The position numbers were made by a program, and so were the translations under genes. From the NCBI RefSeq assembly GCF_035994185.1, contig NZ_CP108538.1, positions 7,815,501 to 7,879,500 of the forward strand: a DNA stretch of 64,000 nt, written 5' to 3'. This stretch comes from Streptomyces sp. NBC_01217 (GTDB taxonomy: Bacteria; Actinomycetota; Actinomycetes; Streptomycetales; Streptomycetaceae). The notes beneath the pieces are model-generated. The model made no database searches. It worked only from the letters and a program-made list of their open reading frames with translations, and had not been told where the DNA came from. Positions 61,923 to 64,000 of this stretch are shown here, one piece after another (position 1 is the first letter of the stretch; every line of letters begins with the position of its first letter).

Positions 61923-63144
61923 GCTTGAGTGCTTCCTCCGGCGTCTGCTCGCCCGTCAGCGCGGACTGGATCGCGGTGTATATGGCGGTCGCTGCTCCGG
62001 GCCACTCGACGCCGAGTTCGCCGGTCCGGTCTCGCGCCCCTTCGACGCTGTCGACGAAGGCATGCATCGAAGGGACCCGCTCGGCAAACCGGGAGGCAAC
62101 CGGGGCGCGGGAGGGCACGGTGAAGTTCTGCTCAGCCAGGGCGAGCATGTGCGTGGAGTCGTTCAGGCACGCGAGTACCTGGGCGGCCTTCTTTTGCCGG
62201 GCCTTGGAAGCGGTCTGCGGGACCGTCCACACCTCACCGCCGAGCGGTGTGACAAGGGTCTGCCCCTTCTGGCGGACGGGGATGGGGGCCACACCCCAGT
62301 GCAGGTTCTTGTCCTTGTTCAGCGCGGAGATCCGCCAGGGACCGTTGACCATTATGGCTGTCCTGCCGGCCGTGAACTGGTCGTGGACATCGGCCTGGGT
62401 CCAGTTCAGCACCGACTTCGACATGGATCCGCTCTTCACCAGGTCGACCCACAGCTGTAGTGCCTGCGCGGCCTGCGGCGTGTCCAAGTGCTTTTCGTCC
62501 CCGCCGTTGGACCAGAGAAAGGGCAGGAACTGCCAGGTGCCCTCGAACGTGGCGTTCGCGTCGACCGCCATGCCGTAGCGTCCCGGGCCGGTCAGCTCGG
62601 CCGCTGCCGCCTTCAGCTCGTCCCAGGTCTTCGGTACGGCGACACCGGCCTCGGAGAGCATGTCCTTGTTGTAGAAGAGGGCGATCGTGCTGGCGGTGGG
62701 CGCCAGTCCGTACACCTTCCCCTTGTAGGTGCCGGCAGACAGGATGCCTTCGGCGAAGCCGCTGGAGTCGATGCCGTACTGGTCCAGCGGGGTCAGCGCG
62801 CCGGTCTGTGCGATCTGCTGCAGGTCGGGGTTGTCCAGCATCAACAGGTCGGGAAGGGTCCGCGACGACGCCCGCTGCAGGGTCTTGGGTATGAGCGACG
62901 CTCCCGGAACACTGCTCTGCTCGACCTTTACGCCGGCGGTCCTGCCGCAGGCGTTGAGCCGCTTGTCCCACTGCGCGTGTTCGGTCGCGTCGGTGTAGTA
63001 GTCCAGAGCGGTGATGGAGGTCACCTTCTCTGTGGCGGGTCCGGCTCCAGGGCCGCCGCCGCATCCGCCGGCAGTCAGTGTCAGGGCGATGGCTCCGAGG
63101 AGGGCGGTGATCCGCCGTGCCGACGGCCTGACTGGGGAAATCAT
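61894..63144 (-). CDS. Sugar ABC transporter substrate-binding lipoprotein
   Basis: The 416-residue extracellular lipoprotein has basic N-terminus and lipobox ALTLTAGGC; the rest is a type I periplasmic-binding-protein fold of the MalE/UgpB class (TLPDLLMLDNPDLQQIAQTG, VYGLAPTASTIALFYNKDML, PWRISALNKDKNLHWGVAPI, LGGEVWTVPQTASKARQKKA). ATG 63144 follows GTGAAAGG; GTG 63159 is also in frame. It heads the operon binding protein, MalF-type, MalG-type. The substrate is unknown, probably an oligosaccharide. Confidence 0.93.
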   Translation of the reverse strand: MISPVRPSARRITALLGAIALTLTAGGCGGGPGAGPATEKVTSITALDYYTDATEHAQWDKRLNACGRTAGVKVEQSSVPGASLIPKTLQRASSRTLPDLLMLDNPDLQQIAQTGALTPLDQYGIDSSGFAEGILSAGTYKGKVYGLAPTASTIALFYNKDMLSEAGVAVPKTWDELKAAAAELTGPGRYGMAVDANATFEGTWQFLPFLWSNGGDEKHLDTPQAAQALQLWVDLVKSGSMSKSVLNWTQADVHDQFTAGRTAIMVNGPWRISALNKDKNLHWGVAPIPVRQKGQTLVTPLGGEVWTVPQTASKARQKKAAQVLACLNDSTHMLALAEQNFTVPSRAPVASRFAERVPSMHAFVDSVEGARDRTGELGVEWPGAATAIYTAIQSALTGEQTPEEALKHAQQMANGA

Positions 63145-63391
63145 GCTGATGCCTTTCACGAGTGACGTCCGCGGCCGGAGTCCCGGACGTCCACCGCGAC
63201 TCGATCAGCGGGAGCCTGGCGAAGGCCAGGCGTCCGGGGCGCCGATGAGACGGTCCATACCGGCGTCTTTTGTTCGAAGGGATGCTATATGACCCTGCTG
63301 ACCGCCAGGGCATGGCCGGGGGAGGGCGCACCAGGGGCGCGGGGGGAGGGTGCACTTCCGAAAGGACTCTGCGGTCGACTCCTCCACCTGC

Positions 63392-64000
63392 TCAGAAGAT
63401 TTGTGGATGCCCCTCGCCATCGCCGTGACCAGAGCCCTGCGAGGCGGCTTCCGTGATCATCGCCACTACGGCTCCGGGCTGCGACAGCACAACGGCGTGC
63501 GAACCGTCCAGCAAGTACTCGGTGGCCGCCATGCGCTGCGCCATGAACCGCTGAGCGGTGGGATTGAGTACCTGGTCGGCGGTCGCGATGGCGTACCAGG
63601 ACGGTTTGGAGGCCCATCCCGGTGGGCCCGATCTACCGGTCAGCGCGCTCCTGGCGATCGGGCGTTGCGTCACGGCCATCGCGTTTTGGACGCGTGGCGG
63701 CAGGTCGGCGGCGTACACCTGGGGGAACCGGTCCCTGCGGATATACAGCTCGCTCTCCGGGGCGGTGGGAATCCGGGCGGGCAGGGTGGCGGTGAAGGTC
63801 GCATCGGTCGCGGGCGTCGGGGCGAAGCGGTTTGTGACGTCCAGGACGCATTCCCCGTGATCCAGGCCGAACGCAGCCACGTAGCACAACGCCACGACGT
63901 TGTCGGTGTCGGTAGAGGCATGGGTGATGACCGCGCCGCCGTAGCCGTGGCCGACGAGTACGACGGGTACGTCGATCCGGCGCACCACGCTCCTGAGGTA
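63392..64000 (-). CDS. Alpha/beta hydrolase, 5' end outside window
   Basis: The frame is open to the window edge and encodes the C-terminal about 202 residues of an alpha/beta hydrolase of the salicylate-esterase/MES-like kind. The nucleophile elbow reads VLVGHGYGGAVITHAS, where the usual GHSYGG Ser is replaced by Gly. The catalytic His is present in LLDGSHAVVLSQPGAVV. With Gly at the nucleophile position the enzyme should be inactive as an esterase, or work by another mechanism. Confidence 0.85.
   Translation of the reverse strand, partial: YLRSVVRRIDVPVVLVGHGYGGAVITHASTDTDNVVALCYVAAFGLDHGECVLDVTNRFAPTPATDATFTATLPARIPTAPESELYIRRDRFPQVYAADLPPRVQNAMAVTQRPIARSALTGRSGPPGWASKPSWYAIATADQVLNPTAQRFMAQRMAATEYLLDGSHAVVLSQPGAVVAMITEAASQGSGHGDGEGHPQIF

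Noticed and set aside
1..64000. CRISPR arrays, rRNA or complete tRNA genes
   Set aside because: No regularly spaced direct repeats, no rRNA-like conserved blocks and no cloverleaf-compatible sequence were seen. The only tRNA-like piece is the 3'-end fragment near 20476.

Overview
The window is high-GC DNA (roughly 70 percent) with a strong G/C bias at third codon positions, frequent GTG starts and AGGAGG-type ribosome binding sites. The gene families are typical of Streptomyces: a conservon, SpoIIE-like ATPases, DUF6153, DUF6223, DUF5959, a secreted prokaryotic phospholipase A2, CYP157-like P450 and bL37. I read it as accessory chromosome of a Streptomyces species, with many truncated genes and mobile-element scars between intact operons.

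Left part (1-10.6 kb): the end of a SpoIIE-type regulator; a lipoate-protein ligase whose upstream flank has been replaced by a truncated IS630 element; a Tn3-type remnant; a two-component system; small membrane or lipoprotein genes of the DUF6223/DUF6153/F510_1955 type next to a TetR regulator; and IS1380- and IS5-like remnants around a DUF5959 gene.

Core (11.0-20.5 kb): a five-gene conservon (CvnA histidine-kinase-like ATPase, CvnB roadblock, CvnC DUF742, CvnD GTPase, CvnE P450 without the ExxR motif). A 15-bp-stem terminator follows, then a tiny leader ORF and a diterpene cassette: GGPP synthase, class II cyclase with DxDD, P450, and class I synthase with NSE triad. Gene order matches the labdane cassettes cldABCD and raimonol. 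A perfect 13-bp-stem terminator closes the region.

Middle (20.5-46 kb): secreted phospholipase A2; a run of divergent regulator/enzyme pairs (LysR, PadR, GlxA-like, TetR) with palindromic candidate operators; an iron-box-controlled DUF2470 gene joined tail to head with an aldehyde dehydrogenase stub; a degenerate SpoIIE-type protein; and a cluster of a cysteine-synthase-like enzyme, an MFS carrier, a 21-residue Cys-containing peptide and a PLP decarboxylase. Then come an SDR coupled to a bL37 ribosomal-protein paralogue, a GNAT enzyme, etfBA with a TetR gene and a repeated 13-bp operator, two CorA-type channels, and a junction of opposing pfkB and glgX fragments.

Right part (46-64 kb): gamma-glutamyltransferase-like protein, inositol-phosphatase-like enzyme, VOC protein, carotenoid-desaturase-like oxidoreductase, a two-component flavin monooxygenase pair, a LuxR-type LAL regulator preceded by a small overlapping ORF, an alpha/beta hydrolase with Cys at the nucleophile elbow, two paralogous AraC regulators, a sugar ABC importer lacking its ATPase, and a hydrolase cut by the window edge.

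Most attractive for follow-up are the small-peptide/PLP-enzyme cluster (31.2-35.9 kb), the conservon-diterpene unit (11-20.3 kb) and the SDR/bL37 operon (36.3-37.3 kb). All functional statements are by recognition of motifs and families; no search or structure prediction was run.
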